A stretch of DNA of 64,000 bases from JARICQ01 sp964527205 (GCA_964527205.1 CAZGQG010000006.1:1-64000), one strand, 5' to 3'; positions 24,461-33,667 are shown, counted from the stretch's first letter. A program made the numbers and translations. Notes: generated by a model from the sequence alone, not told the origin.

Positions 24461-25843
24461 TCAATTCCTTTCAGCTATTCTAGGTATCTCTATATAGAAT
24501 GATACCCCTTTATCCTGATTTATAGCATAAATACTAGAATCATGATTGTCTGTTATCTTCTTTACTATGGCAAGGCCTAGGCCAAATTCACCCCTATAAC
24601 CCTTGTTGAACTGATCAAAGAGCCTATCTAAAATATCATCTTCAATGGGAGGGCCATCATTGTAGATAGAGAGCCTAATAGATGCTTCTTTTTTTAGGGA
24701 AATTTTTATTGTGTTTTCTGCGTAGCGCAGGCTATTGTCAATTAAATTTTCAAGGAGAATTTTCCACTGTTCCTTATCCCCGTGGATAGAAATATCTTCT
24801 ATATTTAGGTCTATATTTAAATCCGGATTTAAGTTGCCCTGGGGGACCTTATATAGGGAAAACCTTTCCAAGGTATCTAGGATTAAATCCTCTAGGGAAA
24901 AAGTCTCCTTATCTAGATTCTGGCTTGACATATAGTCAAGTTTATTGAGATAGAGAATGTTTTTTATCTTCTTTTCCAGTCTCTCAGCCTCAGAATCAAT
25001 GGTGTCAACTGAAGAGATTAGATCACCCTTTGGATATATGCCATCCCTTATGGATTCTGCAAAACTTCTTATTACCATAACCGGGGTCTTAAGCTCATGG
25101 GAAATATGCTGGAGAAAATTCCTCTCAGCTTCATCCTGCCTAATAAGCTGGAGCCTTAGGTTTTCTACTGAAGCACCAAGCTTTCCTATTTCATCATTTC
25201 TATTTAAGTTAACAGCTTCTGTCCAGTTATTTCTAGATAGTTTTTCCACCCTTTTTTCCAAATCAACCAGAGGCTTGGAAATATATCTGGAAAGCACAGT
25301 GGCAGGTATAAAGGAAAAAAGAAGGAGCAGTATGACAACTATGAACAATCTTTTAAAGAGGGTATTAACCAAGTCCTCCCTATAGGAATCACTCATATAG
25401 GATATTAAAAATGAATCCTTACCTAGGAGATTGGCCTTGGAAATTACATAAAAGACCTTCTCATCCTCAATGCTTGAACTGTACTCCTCTCTAGGACTTT
25501 CCTGTGCATTAGCCTGGTTTTGAACTCTTTCCAGGAAGGAGAAATTCAAGGAGCTATTGACTATAAATTTATTGTCATAGAGCATAAAGTGATTTACAGT
25601 CCTTATATCCTCAAGGCTAGTATCATCATCCCTAAAGAAATCAGGACCTATATAATCTCTGTAAATATCCCCTTCAAGTTGACTAAATACCATGCTTTGA
25701 GCAGACTCTATGGTCCTGTAGATCTCCTTTGTAAAAAAAGATCTAAGGGTAGAGGGAAGTATGAAGGTCAGGAGTACGGAGATAGACAGCGTAATTAGGG
25801 CAATTATTATCCATATCTGCATCCATAGGGGTTTATTTTTCAT
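24461..25843 (-). CDS. Sensor histidine kinase (HAMP-HisKA-HATPase)
   Basis: The 460-residue protein has helix 1 (about 10-30), an extracytoplasmic sensor region (about 35-160), helix 2 (about 166-190) and HAMP (about 186-238). The H-box HISHELKTP (phospho-acceptor His249) and a HATPase domain ending with GLGLAIVKKITD follow. Its start overlaps the response-regulator gene by 11 bp, showing a cognate pair. It sits divergent to htrA, recalling the Bacillus CssRS system, which senses secretion stress and induces htrA. The sensor region is not recognisably homologous by eye. Confidence 0.92.
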   Translation of the reverse strand: MKNKPLWMQIWIIIALITLSISVLLTFILPSTLRSFFTKEIYRTIESAQSMVFSQLEGDIYRDYIGPDFFRDDDTSLEDIRTVNHFMLYDNKFIVNSSLNFSFLERVQNQANAQESPREEYSSSIEDEKVFYVISKANLLGKDSFLISYMSDSYREDLVNTLFKRLFIVVILLLLFSFIPATVLSRYISKPLVDLEKRVEKLSRNNWTEAVNLNRNDEIGKLGASVENLRLQLIRQDEAERNFLQHISHELKTPVMVIRSFAESIRDGIYPKGDLISSVDTIDSEAERLEKKIKNILYLNKLDYMSSQNLDKETFSLEDLILDTLERFSLYKVPQGNLNPDLNIDLNIEDISIHGDKEQWKILLENLIDNSLRYAENTIKISLKKEASIRLSIYNDGPPIEDDILDRLFDQFNKGYRGEFGLGLAIVKKITDNHDSSIYAINQDKGVSFYIEIPRIAERN

Positions 25844-26498
25844 CTCCTACCACCCTATATCCATAGCCATATATGGTCTCTATATTGAGCTTGGGAACTT
25901 TTTTTCTCAGTCTTCTTATTAAATCATCTACTACTCTATCAGAGCCAAAGTAATCATCTCCCCAAATATGAAAGAGTATTTGTTCTCGGGACAGGGCTAT
26001 CCTCTTATTCTTTGAGAAATAAACAAGAAGTTCGTATTCCTTGGATGTAAGATCAATTATCTTATTATTAAAATGGACCTGCCTACTGGACTCATTGATA
26101 AGATAAGGGCCTAGCTTAGAGCTCTTCATATTTGCCCCCTGCCTATCTAAGATATTCTTAACCCTAATTACCAATTCCCTAGGTAAAAATGGCTTGGGCA
26201 GGTAATCATCGCTGCCAAGTTCAAGACCAAGGACCCTATCTATATCCTGGTCTCTAGCAGAAATAAATATTACAGGAATATGAGGGGAAAACTCCTTGAT
26301 TTCCCTAATAAGTTGATACCCATCTATATCTGGAAGCATAATATCAAGGATCCAAAGATCTGGGGACTTACTTATATTTTCCCTAGCATCCAGTCCCCTT
26401 AAAAAGGACTTAACACGGAAACCCTCATTTTCCAGATAGGACTTTAAAATAATATTTAAGTTTTTATCATCTTCAACCAAATAAATCATATAAGACAT
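25833..26498 (-). CDS. OmpR/PhoB-family response regulator
   Basis: The 221-residue protein has a receiver domain with the acidic pocket VEDD near the start, phospho-acceptor Asp52 (WILDIMLPD) and conserved Lys102 (PKPF). A winged-helix DNA-binding domain follows (about 125-220, SKEYELLVYF and the terminal YGYGYRVV). It is the first gene of the regulator-kinase-hydrolase operon. It probably controls its own operon and the divergent htrA gene, which shares a 156-bp intergenic region. Confidence 0.94.
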   Translation of the reverse strand: MSYMIYLVEDDKNLNIILKSYLENEGFRVKSFLRGLDARENISKSPDLWILDIMLPDIDGYQLIREIKEFSPHIPVIFISARDQDIDRVLGLELGSDDYLPKPFLPRELVIRVKNILDRQGANMKSSKLGPYLINESSRQVHFNNKIIDLTSKEYELLVYFSKNKRIALSREQILFHIWGDDYFGSDRVVDDLIRRLRKKVPKLNIETIYGYGYRVVGDEK

Positions 26499-26654
26499 AG
26501 GATCACCTCAATTGTATTTAATATATATATTATAACAAAAAAACCATGAAAACTACTAATCACACAGGAAAAACATACTTATAACATAATATTCTTAGGA
26601 TCTTTGGGTAAAATGTATATAGAAGTCAAGAGATTAATTGAAGGAGTGATATAT

Positions 26655-27968
26655 ATGGATGATAAAAACAAATTTAATGAAGAAGAAAGGGACAGGGAAG
26701 AGGATCTTCTAAGAGATGAGGAAAGAAATATCTATGATGAGGATTCAAGTCCTGAATTGGAAGGGACTGAGTATGAACTGGAAGAGGAGAGCTTCTCAAA
26801 AGAAGATATAGAAAGGGAAGAATACTTAACACAAAGAGAATATAGGGAGGACCAAAAGAAGAGGAGATTTAGAGGATCAGCCCTTTCCTATATAGCCCTT
26901 GCCTTGGTAGCGGCACTAATAGGAGGCTTGGCTTCTCCTTATTTAGGAGCCAAACTCTATGGAGAATTACTTCCATATCCAGAGAGCAATCAATATATAA
27001 CAGAACAAGTAGTAATAAATCCTCAGGAAGAATTTACAACAGTGTCCGCTGTTGTTAATAAGTCTATGAGCTCCGTGGTAGGAATTACTACTATAGAAGA
27101 AATACAACAATTTTGGTTCCTCCCCCAGGAAGTAGAAGGAGTTGGAACTGGAGTTATAGTAGATAGCAATGGCTATATACTTACCAACTCCCATGTAGTT
27201 AGGGATGGTAATGCCAAGTCTATCCATGTTTTATTTGAAAATGGAGAAAAACAAGAGGCCAAGCTCTTGTGGAATGAACCTGAATTAGATCTTGCCATAG
27301 TAAAGGTTGATAAAACAGGCTTGCAGGCAGCTGACCTGGGAGATTCAGATGACTTGTCCGTAGGAGAGCTAGCAGTAGCCATAGGAAATCCTTTAGGCTT
27401 AGAGTTTCAAAGAAGTGTTACCTCAGGGATAATATCTGGTCTTAATAGATCAATTCAAATAAGCCAAAACTCTGTAATAGACAATCTTATTCAAACTGAT
27501 GCCTCTATAAACAATGGAAATAGCGGTGGACCCCTCTTAAATAACAAGGGAGAGATAATAGGCATAAATACTGCAAAGATAAAGACAGCAGAGGGACTAG
27601 GTTTTGCCATACCAATCAATGAGGCAAAGCTTATAATAGAAGAAGTAATTGAAAAGGGTAATTTTGAATCAGTCTACCTTGGCATATCTGGAGTAACAGT
27701 GGACAAGTATGAAGAAACCCTGGGAGTGGAAATAGAAGCAGAAAAAGGTATCATACTGGTTCAAATCTATAAGGATACTCCAGCACACAAGGCTGGCCTT
27801 ATAAATGGGGATGTTTTAGTAAAACTAGACGATACAGAACTAGATGATATGCTTAAACTTAAAAAAGCTCTTTACAGATACAAAAAGGGAGATAAGGCAA
27901 AGCTTACTATAATAAGAAATGGAGAAGAAAAAGAGATAGAAGTAGATTTCTTTGATGTAAATAGATAG
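26655..27968 (+). CDS. htrA: HtrA/DegP-like membrane-anchored serine protease
   Basis: The 437-residue S1C protease has catalytic triad His180 (TNSHVV), Asp212 (ELDLAIVK) and Ser290 (GNSGGP), followed by one PDZ domain (about 340-430). One membrane helix (about 75-95) anchors it with the protease outside. The first 70 residues, on the cytoplasmic side, are extremely Glu/Asp rich. It degrades or refolds misfolded exported proteins. The ATG at 26655 behind AAGGAGTGAT is preferred over an ATG at 26604. Divergent transcription from an OmpR-type system suggests CssRS-like stress control. Confidence 0.94.
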   Translation: MDDKNKFNEEERDREEDLLRDEERNIYDEDSSPELEGTEYELEEESFSKEDIEREEYLTQREYREDQKKRRFRGSALSYIALALVAALIGGLASPYLGAKLYGELLPYPESNQYITEQVVINPQEEFTTVSAVVNKSMSSVVGITTIEEIQQFWFLPQEVEGVGTGVIVDSNGYILTNSHVVRDGNAKSIHVLFENGEKQEAKLLWNEPELDLAIVKVDKTGLQAADLGDSDDLSVGELAVAIGNPLGLEFQRSVTSGIISGLNRSIQISQNSVIDNLIQTDASINNGNSGGPLLNNKGEIIGINTAKIKTAEGLGFAIPINEAKLIIEEVIEKGNFESVYLGISGVTVDKYEETLGVEIEAEKGIILVQIYKDTPAHKAGLINGDVLVKLDDTELDDMLKLKKALYRYKKGDKAKLTIIRNGEEKEIEVDFFDVNR

Positions 27969-27998
27969 GTTTTTAATAAAAATATAGGAGAATTCCAG

Positions 27999-28038
27999 GA
28001 CCATAGAAAGAAGGAAAAATTTTCTATGGTCTTTTTTT
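27999..28038 (+). terminator. Terminator of htrA
   Basis: GACCATAGAAA (27999-28009) and TTTCTATGGTC (28021-28031) form an 11-bp stem followed by a run of T. Confidence 0.9.
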
Positions 28039-28094
28039 AAGTTTAATAGTGTAGGGGTACAATGGATACAGTTTGTAAATAATGCTAAAGTGTA

Positions 28095-28123
28095 TTGCAA
28101 CTTAGGTAAAAATGATGTATTAT
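28095..28123 (+). promoter_or_regulatory. Likely promoter of the phn-type ABC operon
   Basis: TTGCAA (28095-28100) and TATTAT (28118-28123) are 17 bp apart. The first gene's ribosome site GGAGG and ATG (28156) follow. Confidence 0.55.
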
Positions 28124-28155
28124 AATTGTAAAGACAATAAATGGAGGTCATAAAA

Positions 28156-29022
28156 ATGAAAAGAATGATTATATCAATCCTAGCGCTTGTAATGCTTTTA
28201 AGCTTTGTAGGATGTACAAAGGAAGAGGAGTCTATTAAAATGGGATTTGTTCCCATGAGAGATGGGGATACTTTAATAGAATCCATAGAACCACTTACAG
28301 CAATGCTAGAAGAGGAATTAGGAGTAAAGGTAGAGGGTTTTACGGCTACAAATTATGTAGGAGTAGTTGAGGGCTTAGGTTCAGGACAGGTAGACTTTGG
28401 ATTTATTCCACCCTTTGCATATTTGTTGGCAAATAAGGAAAGCAATGCAGGTGTAATACTTACAGCTATAAATAAAAGTGGAGAGGCTTTTTATAGGTCC
28501 CAGTTTCTAGTTAGAACTGACAGTGATATAAAGAGCTTTGAAGATATAAAGGGCAAAAAACTTGCCTTTGTAGACCCATCTTCCACATCAGGCTATCTTT
28601 TCCCAGGAGCTCACCTATACAAAAATGGAATAGATATAGAAAATGATATAGAATATGTATATGCCGGTGGCCATGATAAGGCCTTACAACTCCTCTTAAA
28701 TGGAGACGTTGATGTTGCTACAACATTTGTAGATGCAAGGGATAGGTATAAGGAAGATTTCCCAGAGGCTTTAGACAAGGCTGAAATCTTAGGATATACA
28801 GACTACATTCCAAATATATCTGTAACAGTAAGAGGAGATATGGATGAGGAGATGAGAGAAAAGATAAGTAAGGCTCTAATCAATATATCTGAATCTGAGG
28901 AAGGATCAGTGCTCTTACAAGAATTATTTAATATGTATGGATTTAAAGAAGCTACAGATGCGGATTATGATGTAATAAGAGATACAGCAGAGACTATGAA
29001 TGTAGATTTAAAAAGTGAATAG
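28156..29022 (+). CDS. phnD: PhnD/PtxB-type phosphonate or phosphite substrate-binding lipoprotein
   Basis: The 288-residue lipoprotein has a signal ending SFVGC and a periplasmic-binding fold with family motifs: MGFVPMRDGD, GSGQVDFGFIPPFAYL, GKKLAFVDPSSTSGYLFPG and DVATTFVDARD. These belong to the phosphate/phosphite/phosphonate binding family (PhnD, PtxB). It captures the ligand at the cell surface for the PhnC/PhnE transporter encoded downstream. The ATG at 28156 follows ATGGAGG. No C-P lyase or phosphite dehydrogenase genes are in the window, so the true ligand is open. Confidence 0.9.
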   Translation: MKRMIISILALVMLLSFVGCTKEEESIKMGFVPMRDGDTLIESIEPLTAMLEEELGVKVEGFTATNYVGVVEGLGSGQVDFGFIPPFAYLLANKESNAGVILTAINKSGEAFYRSQFLVRTDSDIKSFEDIKGKKLAFVDPSSTSGYLFPGAHLYKNGIDIENDIEYVYAGGHDKALQLLLNGDVDVATTFVDARDRYKEDFPEALDKAEILGYTDYIPNISVTVRGDMDEEMREKISKALINISESEEGSVLLQELFNMYGFKEATDADYDVIRDTAETMNVDLKSE

Positions 29023-29031
29023 GATGATAAT

Positions 29032-29763
29032 ATGTTAAGACTTGAGAACATTACTATAATATATGATAAAAAAATAAGGGCAGTGGACAATTTAAGCCTA
29101 GAAGTTGGCAAGGGTGAGATTGTAGGCATAATTGGAAGTTCAGGAAGTGGCAAGTCCAGTCTCCTAAAGGCTATCAATCTATTAAACAAGCCAGTTGGAG
29201 GAAAGATATATTTTCAGGGCCAGGAGATTACATCATTAAAGGGCAAGGAATTAAGAAAGATTAGAAGAAATATAGGCTTTGTCTTTCAAGACTATAACTT
29301 AATAGAAGAATCAACTGTACTACAAAATGTACTCATAGGAAGACTTGGATATAAGTCTTCCTTAAAGTCGATTTTAGCCCTATTTACAGATGATGAATAT
29401 GAGAGAGCCCTTAGGGCCATAGATATAGTGTCCTTAAATGATAAGATTTTTTCTAAGGGAAGTGATCTTAGTGGAGGTCAAAAGCAAAGAGTAGCCATTG
29501 CAAAGACAATTTGCCAAAGACCAGAAATAATCCTAGCAGATGAACCTGTATCCAGTCTAGATATACAAACAGGAGAAAATATTATGGAATACTTTAAAAA
29601 AATCAATGAAAAGAAAAACACAACTATAATGATCAATCTCCATGATGTTAATCTAGCTAAAAAATACTGTGATAGGATAATTGCTTTAAAGCATGGTAAA
29701 AAAATATTTGATGGTAGAGTTGGTGATTTAAGTGATGGAATCCTTAAAGAAATCTATAGCTAA
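29032..29763 (+). CDS. phnC: PhnC-type ABC transporter ATPase
   Basis: The 243-residue nucleotide-binding protein has Walker A GSSGSGKS (35-42), signature LSGGQKQRVAIAK and Walker B ILADEPVSSLD. Its closest pattern is phosphonate import ATPase PhnC (FVFQDYNLIEESTVLQNVLI). It energises the fused permease encoded next, whose start lies within the last 29 bp of this gene. It starts 9 bp after phnD, so the three genes form one operon. Confidence 0.93.
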   Translation: MLRLENITIIYDKKIRAVDNLSLEVGKGEIVGIIGSSGSGKSSLLKAINLLNKPVGGKIYFQGQEITSLKGKELRKIRRNIGFVFQDYNLIEESTVLQNVLIGRLGYKSSLKSILALFTDDEYERALRAIDIVSLNDKIFSKGSDLSGGQKQRVAIAKTICQRPEIILADEPVSSLDIQTGENIMEYFKKINEKKNTTIMINLHDVNLAKKYCDRIIALKHGKKIFDGRVGDLSDGILKEIYS

Positions 29764-31312
29764 GAAAAGAAAAAAGAAGATCATTTATTTTTCGATTTCC
29801 CTTCTAGTCTTATTATTTCTAGGCTATAAGGTAAATTTTGATCTAGGAAGACTCTATAGGGGAATCCCCAGCATGATGGATTTATTTAGGAGGATGCTAA
29901 GTCCAAACCTAGCCTATGGAGGAGAAGTCTTAGAAAAGCTTTTTGAGACATTTCAAATGGCTATTGTATCCTCTATTGTAGGGCTGATACTTGCCATACC
30001 CTTTTCCCTATTAATATCAAAAAATATAGGCAGCAATAAATATATAGCAGGAATCCTAAGTGCTATATTTGCTTTTTTTAGAACCATACCAGGCCTTATA
30101 TGGGCCTCAATACTGGTAAGCGTATTTTCCATAGGACAATTTTCAGGAGTAATGGCCCTTAGTATAATAGCTTTTTTAATTTCCCTAAAGTTATTCAAGG
30201 AATACATTGATGGGATCAATGAAAACAATATAAATGCAACAGTATCAGTGGGAGCCACATCTCTTCAGGTTCTTAGGTATTCTGTTCTTCCCCATATGTT
30301 TGAACTTTCCATATCTGTGTTTTTTATAGTACTGGAAACAAATATAAGAAGTGCAACCATACTAGGTCTTGTAGGAGCTGGTGGTATAGGGCAGATTATG
30401 TGGAGGGACTTAAATCACTTAAGATATGATAATCTAGCTACAATAATATTAGTGCTCTTCCTATCTATATTGATTATAGATATACTAAGTTTAACCATAA
30501 GAAAGAACTTGGATAAGATAAGTATAGAATTTAAATCTATATCTTCCTATAAGAGATTTAACCTTATTAAACCCTTCTTGCTTCTTATATCCCTAGGACT
30601 TATAACATATATAGTATTTCAATTTTTAGATATTGATAAGGAAAGACTGCTAATGGGAGCAAGCCAGGGAAAGACCATGATTATGAGAATGATTGATATA
30701 GATCTTACTTATTTACCCAAGACAATAGAAGGTATATTTGAAAGTTTATTTATAGCCCTCTTTGCTACAGTATCAGGGGCAGTAGGAGCCTTAATACTTT
30801 CTTATTTCACCGCCTATAATACATCTCCAAACAGGGTTATATCAATAATCTTTAAGGCCCTTATAAATATACTAAGAACCTTTCCACCTATAGTAACAGC
30901 CATAATATTTTTTAGGGGAATAGGTCCAGGGCCCCTGGCAGGAGCCATGGCCCTAAGTATCTATACTACAGGAGTACTTACAAAGATGTATAGTGAAGTG
31001 CTTGAAAACGAAGAAGAAAATATTAGAAACAACATACTAACAGTGGGAGGGACCAAATTCCAGTCCTATCTACATGGATTAGCTCCCCATAGCTTTGCAA
31101 CCTTTATAAGTTTGGTTCTCTATAGATTAGAATCAAATATAAGAAATTCCACCATTCTTGGCATTATAGGTGCAGGTGGTATAGGAACCAGTATTGCCAT
31201 GAATATAAGTTGGAGGAACTGGGAAAAGGTAGGTATGCTTCTTCTAGGAGTCTCCCTTATGGTAATATTTATAGACAGGATAAGTAGTATGATTAGAAGA
31301 AAATTATTATAA
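29735..31312 (+). CDS. phnE: Fused double PhnE-type permease
   Basis: The 525-residue protein contains two complete PhnE-like permease units in tandem (about 10-260 and 270-525). Each has its own EAA-loop region (SVGATSLQVLRYSVLPHMFE and VGGTKFQSYLHGLAPHSF) and a GxGGIG motif (GLVGAGGIGQIM and GIIGAGGIGTSI). Ordinary PhnE is about 270 residues and works as a dimer, so this is a covalent pseudo-heterodimer. The ATG at 29735 is used; a GTG three bases earlier is possible. It overlaps phnC. The substrate is that of the upstream PhnD-like protein. Confidence 0.9.
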   Translation: MESLKKSIAKKRKKKIIYFSISLLVLLFLGYKVNFDLGRLYRGIPSMMDLFRRMLSPNLAYGGEVLEKLFETFQMAIVSSIVGLILAIPFSLLISKNIGSNKYIAGILSAIFAFFRTIPGLIWASILVSVFSIGQFSGVMALSIIAFLISLKLFKEYIDGINENNINATVSVGATSLQVLRYSVLPHMFELSISVFFIVLETNIRSATILGLVGAGGIGQIMWRDLNHLRYDNLATIILVLFLSILIIDILSLTIRKNLDKISIEFKSISSYKRFNLIKPFLLLISLGLITYIVFQFLDIDKERLLMGASQGKTMIMRMIDIDLTYLPKTIEGIFESLFIALFATVSGAVGALILSYFTAYNTSPNRVISIIFKALINILRTFPPIVTAIIFFRGIGPGPLAGAMALSIYTTGVLTKMYSEVLENEEENIRNNILTVGGTKFQSYLHGLAPHSFATFISLVLYRLESNIRNSTILGIIGAGGIGTSIAMNISWRNWEKVGMLLLGVSLMVIFIDRISSMIRRKLL

Positions 31313-31328
31313 ATATGAAGATAAAAAA

Positions 31329-31372
31329 GAAGACCAGCAAGTATTACACTTCTAGGTCTTCATTTTCTTTAA
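31329..31372. terminator. Weak hairpin between convergent phnE and ABC-F genes
   Basis: GAAGACC (31329-31335) and GGTCTTC (31355-31361) form a 7-bp stem with a 19-nt loop, followed by ATTTTCTTT. The T tract runs into the end of the convergent gene. Confidence 0.4.
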
Positions 31373-32961
31373 TCAATATAAAATCTCTCTATATATTCTT
31401 CATAGCTCATGGTTCTATCAACAAAGGAACCATCTTCTTTTATTTCTATTATTCTATTTGCAATTGTCTGGATAAACTGGTGGTCATGGGATGTGAATAA
31501 GATATTGCTCTTATAATCACGAAGTCCATTGTTCACTGCAGTAATAGATTCCAGGTCCAGGTGATTTGTAGGCTGATCTAAAACCAGTACATTGGCATTT
31601 TTAAGCATCATCTTAGAAAGCATACACCTTACTTTTTCTCCTCCAGAAAGAACCTTAGCTTGTTTTAAAGCTTCCTCTCCAGAAAATAACATCCTGCCTA
31701 AAAATCCTCTTAAGTAAATCTCTGATTTTTCCTCTGAGTATTGTCTCAGCCAATCCACTAAATTATAATCAACACCTTCAAAGAACTCTGAATTGTCCTT
31801 AGGGAAATAAGAATTAGTAACGGTTTGACCCCATTTGAAGTCACCACTATCAGCTTCCATTTCTCCCATCAATATCTCAAATAAATCTGTTATTGCCAGC
31901 TCATCACCAATAAAGGCAATCTTATCACCCTTATTAACTCTAAAGGAAATATTATCAAGACTTTTTTTCCCATTAGATTCCTTGGAAATATTTTCTACAG
32001 TCAAGATTTCATTCCCAACTTCCCTGTCCATGGTAAAGCCAACAAAGGGATATCTTCTAGTTGAAGGCTGAATATCATCTAAGGTTATTTTTTCCAGTAA
32101 TTTTTTACGGGATGTAGCCTGTTTTGACTTTGAAGCATTTGCAGAGAATCTTGCAACAAAGGCCTCAAGATCCTTTATCTTTTCTTCTTTTTTCTTGTTT
32201 TGATCCTTGGCCATTTGAAGGGCTAATTGACTTGATTCATACCAAAAGTCATAGTTACCAACAAACATCTTTATTTTTCCAAAGTCTATATCCACCATAT
32301 GATTACATACTTCATTTAGGAAATACCTATCATGGGATACTACTATTACAGTACCATCAAAATCAGCTAGAAACTCCTGTAACCACTTGATGCTCTTTAC
32401 ATCCAGGTGGTTGGTAGGCTCATCTAAGATAAGTATGCCTGGTTTTCCAAAAAGTGCCTGGGCCAAGAGAACCTTTATCTTATCCTTTCCATTTAAATCT
32501 TCTACATTTTTTTCATGTAAGTCAGTTGGGATGCCTAGACCTTGTAAGAGGGATGAAGCTTCAGCTTCTGCGCTCCAACCGTCCATATCAGCAAATTCTC
32601 CCTCAAGTTCAGAGGCCTTGATGCCGTCCTCATCTGAGAAATCTTCCTTTGCATAGATAGCATCTTTTTCTAACATTATTTCATAAAGCCTTTTATTACC
32701 CATAATAACCGTAGATAGAACCTTCTCTTGGTCGTATTGGTAATGATCCTGCCTAAGTACAGACATACGGGCTTCCTTGTTTATAGATATATTTCCTGTA
32801 TCAGGCTCAAGGTCACCTGATAATATTCTTAAAAAAGTACTTTTTCCAGCTCCATTGGCTCCTATTACACCATAACAATTTCCTGGATTAAATATTAAAT
32901 TGGCATCATCAAATAATTTTTGAGATCCAAATCTTAAACTAACATTATTTACACTTATCAA
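31369..32961 (-). CDS. ABC-F family ribosome-associated ATPase with one degenerate site
   Basis: The 530-residue ABC-F protein has two ATPase domains joined by a charged linker (about 245-300), like Bacillus YkpA. Domain 1 has Walker A GANGAGKST (34-42) and Walker B LILDEP (Glu181), but its signature reads LNGKDK (156-161) in place of LSGGxx. Domain 2 has a normal signature LSGGEK (438-443), but its Walker A is replaced by GDELAITD (352-359) and Walker B has Gln463 for the catalytic Glu (LVLDQP). All defects fall in the same composite site. ABC-F proteins bind the ribosomal E site to rescue or regulate translation. It starts with TTG, behind GAGGATGG. Confidence 0.93.
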   Translation of the reverse strand: MISVNNVSLRFGSQKLFDDANLIFNPGNCYGVIGANGAGKSTFLRILSGDLEPDTGNISINKEARMSVLRQDHYQYDQEKVLSTVIMGNKRLYEIMLEKDAIYAKEDFSDEDGIKASELEGEFADMDGWSAEAEASSLLQGLGIPTDLHEKNVEDLNGKDKIKVLLAQALFGKPGILILDEPTNHLDVKSIKWLQEFLADFDGTVIVVSHDRYFLNEVCNHMVDIDFGKIKMFVGNYDFWYESSQLALQMAKDQNKKKEEKIKDLEAFVARFSANASKSKQATSRKKLLEKITLDDIQPSTRRYPFVGFTMDREVGNEILTVENISKESNGKKSLDNISFRVNKGDKIAFIGDELAITDLFEILMGEMEADSGDFKWGQTVTNSYFPKDNSEFFEGVDYNLVDWLRQYSEEKSEIYLRGFLGRMLFSGEEALKQAKVLSGGEKVRCMLSKMMLKNANVLVLDQPTNHLDLESITAVNNGLRDYKSNILFTSHDHQFIQTIANRIIEIKEDGSFVDRTMSYEEYIERFYID

Positions 32962-33060
32962 ATCTATACCATCCTCACTATAATATATTTCTCGGTTTTA
33001 AACCACATCTAATCATTATAGCATAGATAGGCATAGAATAGATAGGAAAATAAAAATATT

Positions 33061-33099
33061 CCCCCTGGACAATTTCTCATTTAAAAATTGTCCAGGGGG
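33061..33099 (-). terminator. Terminator of msrB
   Basis: The 15-bp perfect stem CCCCCTGGACAATTT / AAATTGTCCAGGGGG with a 9-nt loop. Read on the reverse strand it lies just downstream of the msrB stop codon and is followed by AATATTTTTATTTT. Confidence 0.88.
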
Positions 33100-33113
33100 A
33101 GAATTACTCTTAA

Positions 33114-33563
33114 TTATTTAAATAAAGCTAAATACTTTCCATAGCCTTCTTTTTCCAAATCTTCTTTTTTTATAAATCTTAAACTTGCTCCATTAATACA
33201 ATATCTTAGACCACCCTTTTCTTCAGGGCCATCATTAAAAACATGGCCTAGATGGGAATCCCCATGCTTGCTCCTAACCTCAGTCCTAGTTCTATTTAGG
33301 CTATTATCCTCTTTTTCAATTATATCTACATCTTTTATGGGAGCCGTAAAGCTTGGCCATCCACAGCCTGCATCATATTTATCCTGAGAGGAAAAAAGAG
33401 CTTCTCCTGAAACAATATCAACATAGATACCATCTCCCTCTTCATCATTTAATTCTGAGCTATAGGGTCTTTCCGTAGCATCTTCCTGAGTCACCCTATA
33501 GGACAAGTCATCCAATTTTTCCCTTAGTTCCTTATCATCTGGCTTTTTATATTCTTTATCCAT
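33114..33563 (-). CDS. msrB: Peptide-methionine (R)-S-oxide reductase
   Basis: The 149-residue MsrB domain protein has the conserved CGWPSF block (Cys67), HLGHVFNDGP and the catalytic Cys122 in RYCINGASLRF. It reduces the R-sulfoxide of methionine in damaged proteins using thioredoxin. The CxxC pairs that bind structural zinc in many MsrB proteins are absent here, as in the zinc-free subgroup. It stands alone with no msrA fusion. The ATG is followed by a Lys/Glu-rich lead-in, normal for the family. Confidence 0.95.
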   Translation of the reverse strand: MDKEYKKPDDKELREKLDDLSYRVTQEDATERPYSSELNDEEGDGIYVDIVSGEALFSSQDKYDAGCGWPSFTAPIKDVDIIEKEDNSLNRTRTEVRSKHGDSHLGHVFNDGPEEKGGLRYCINGASLRFIKKEDLEKEGYGKYLALFK

Positions 33564-33667
33564 ATAATCATCTCCCTAATACCTTCTTACCCAAATAAAA
33601 AGAAAAATTCACATAAAGAGAGCAAAGGATAAAATAAAGAGAATATTCTAAAAGTATAGGCAATTTC

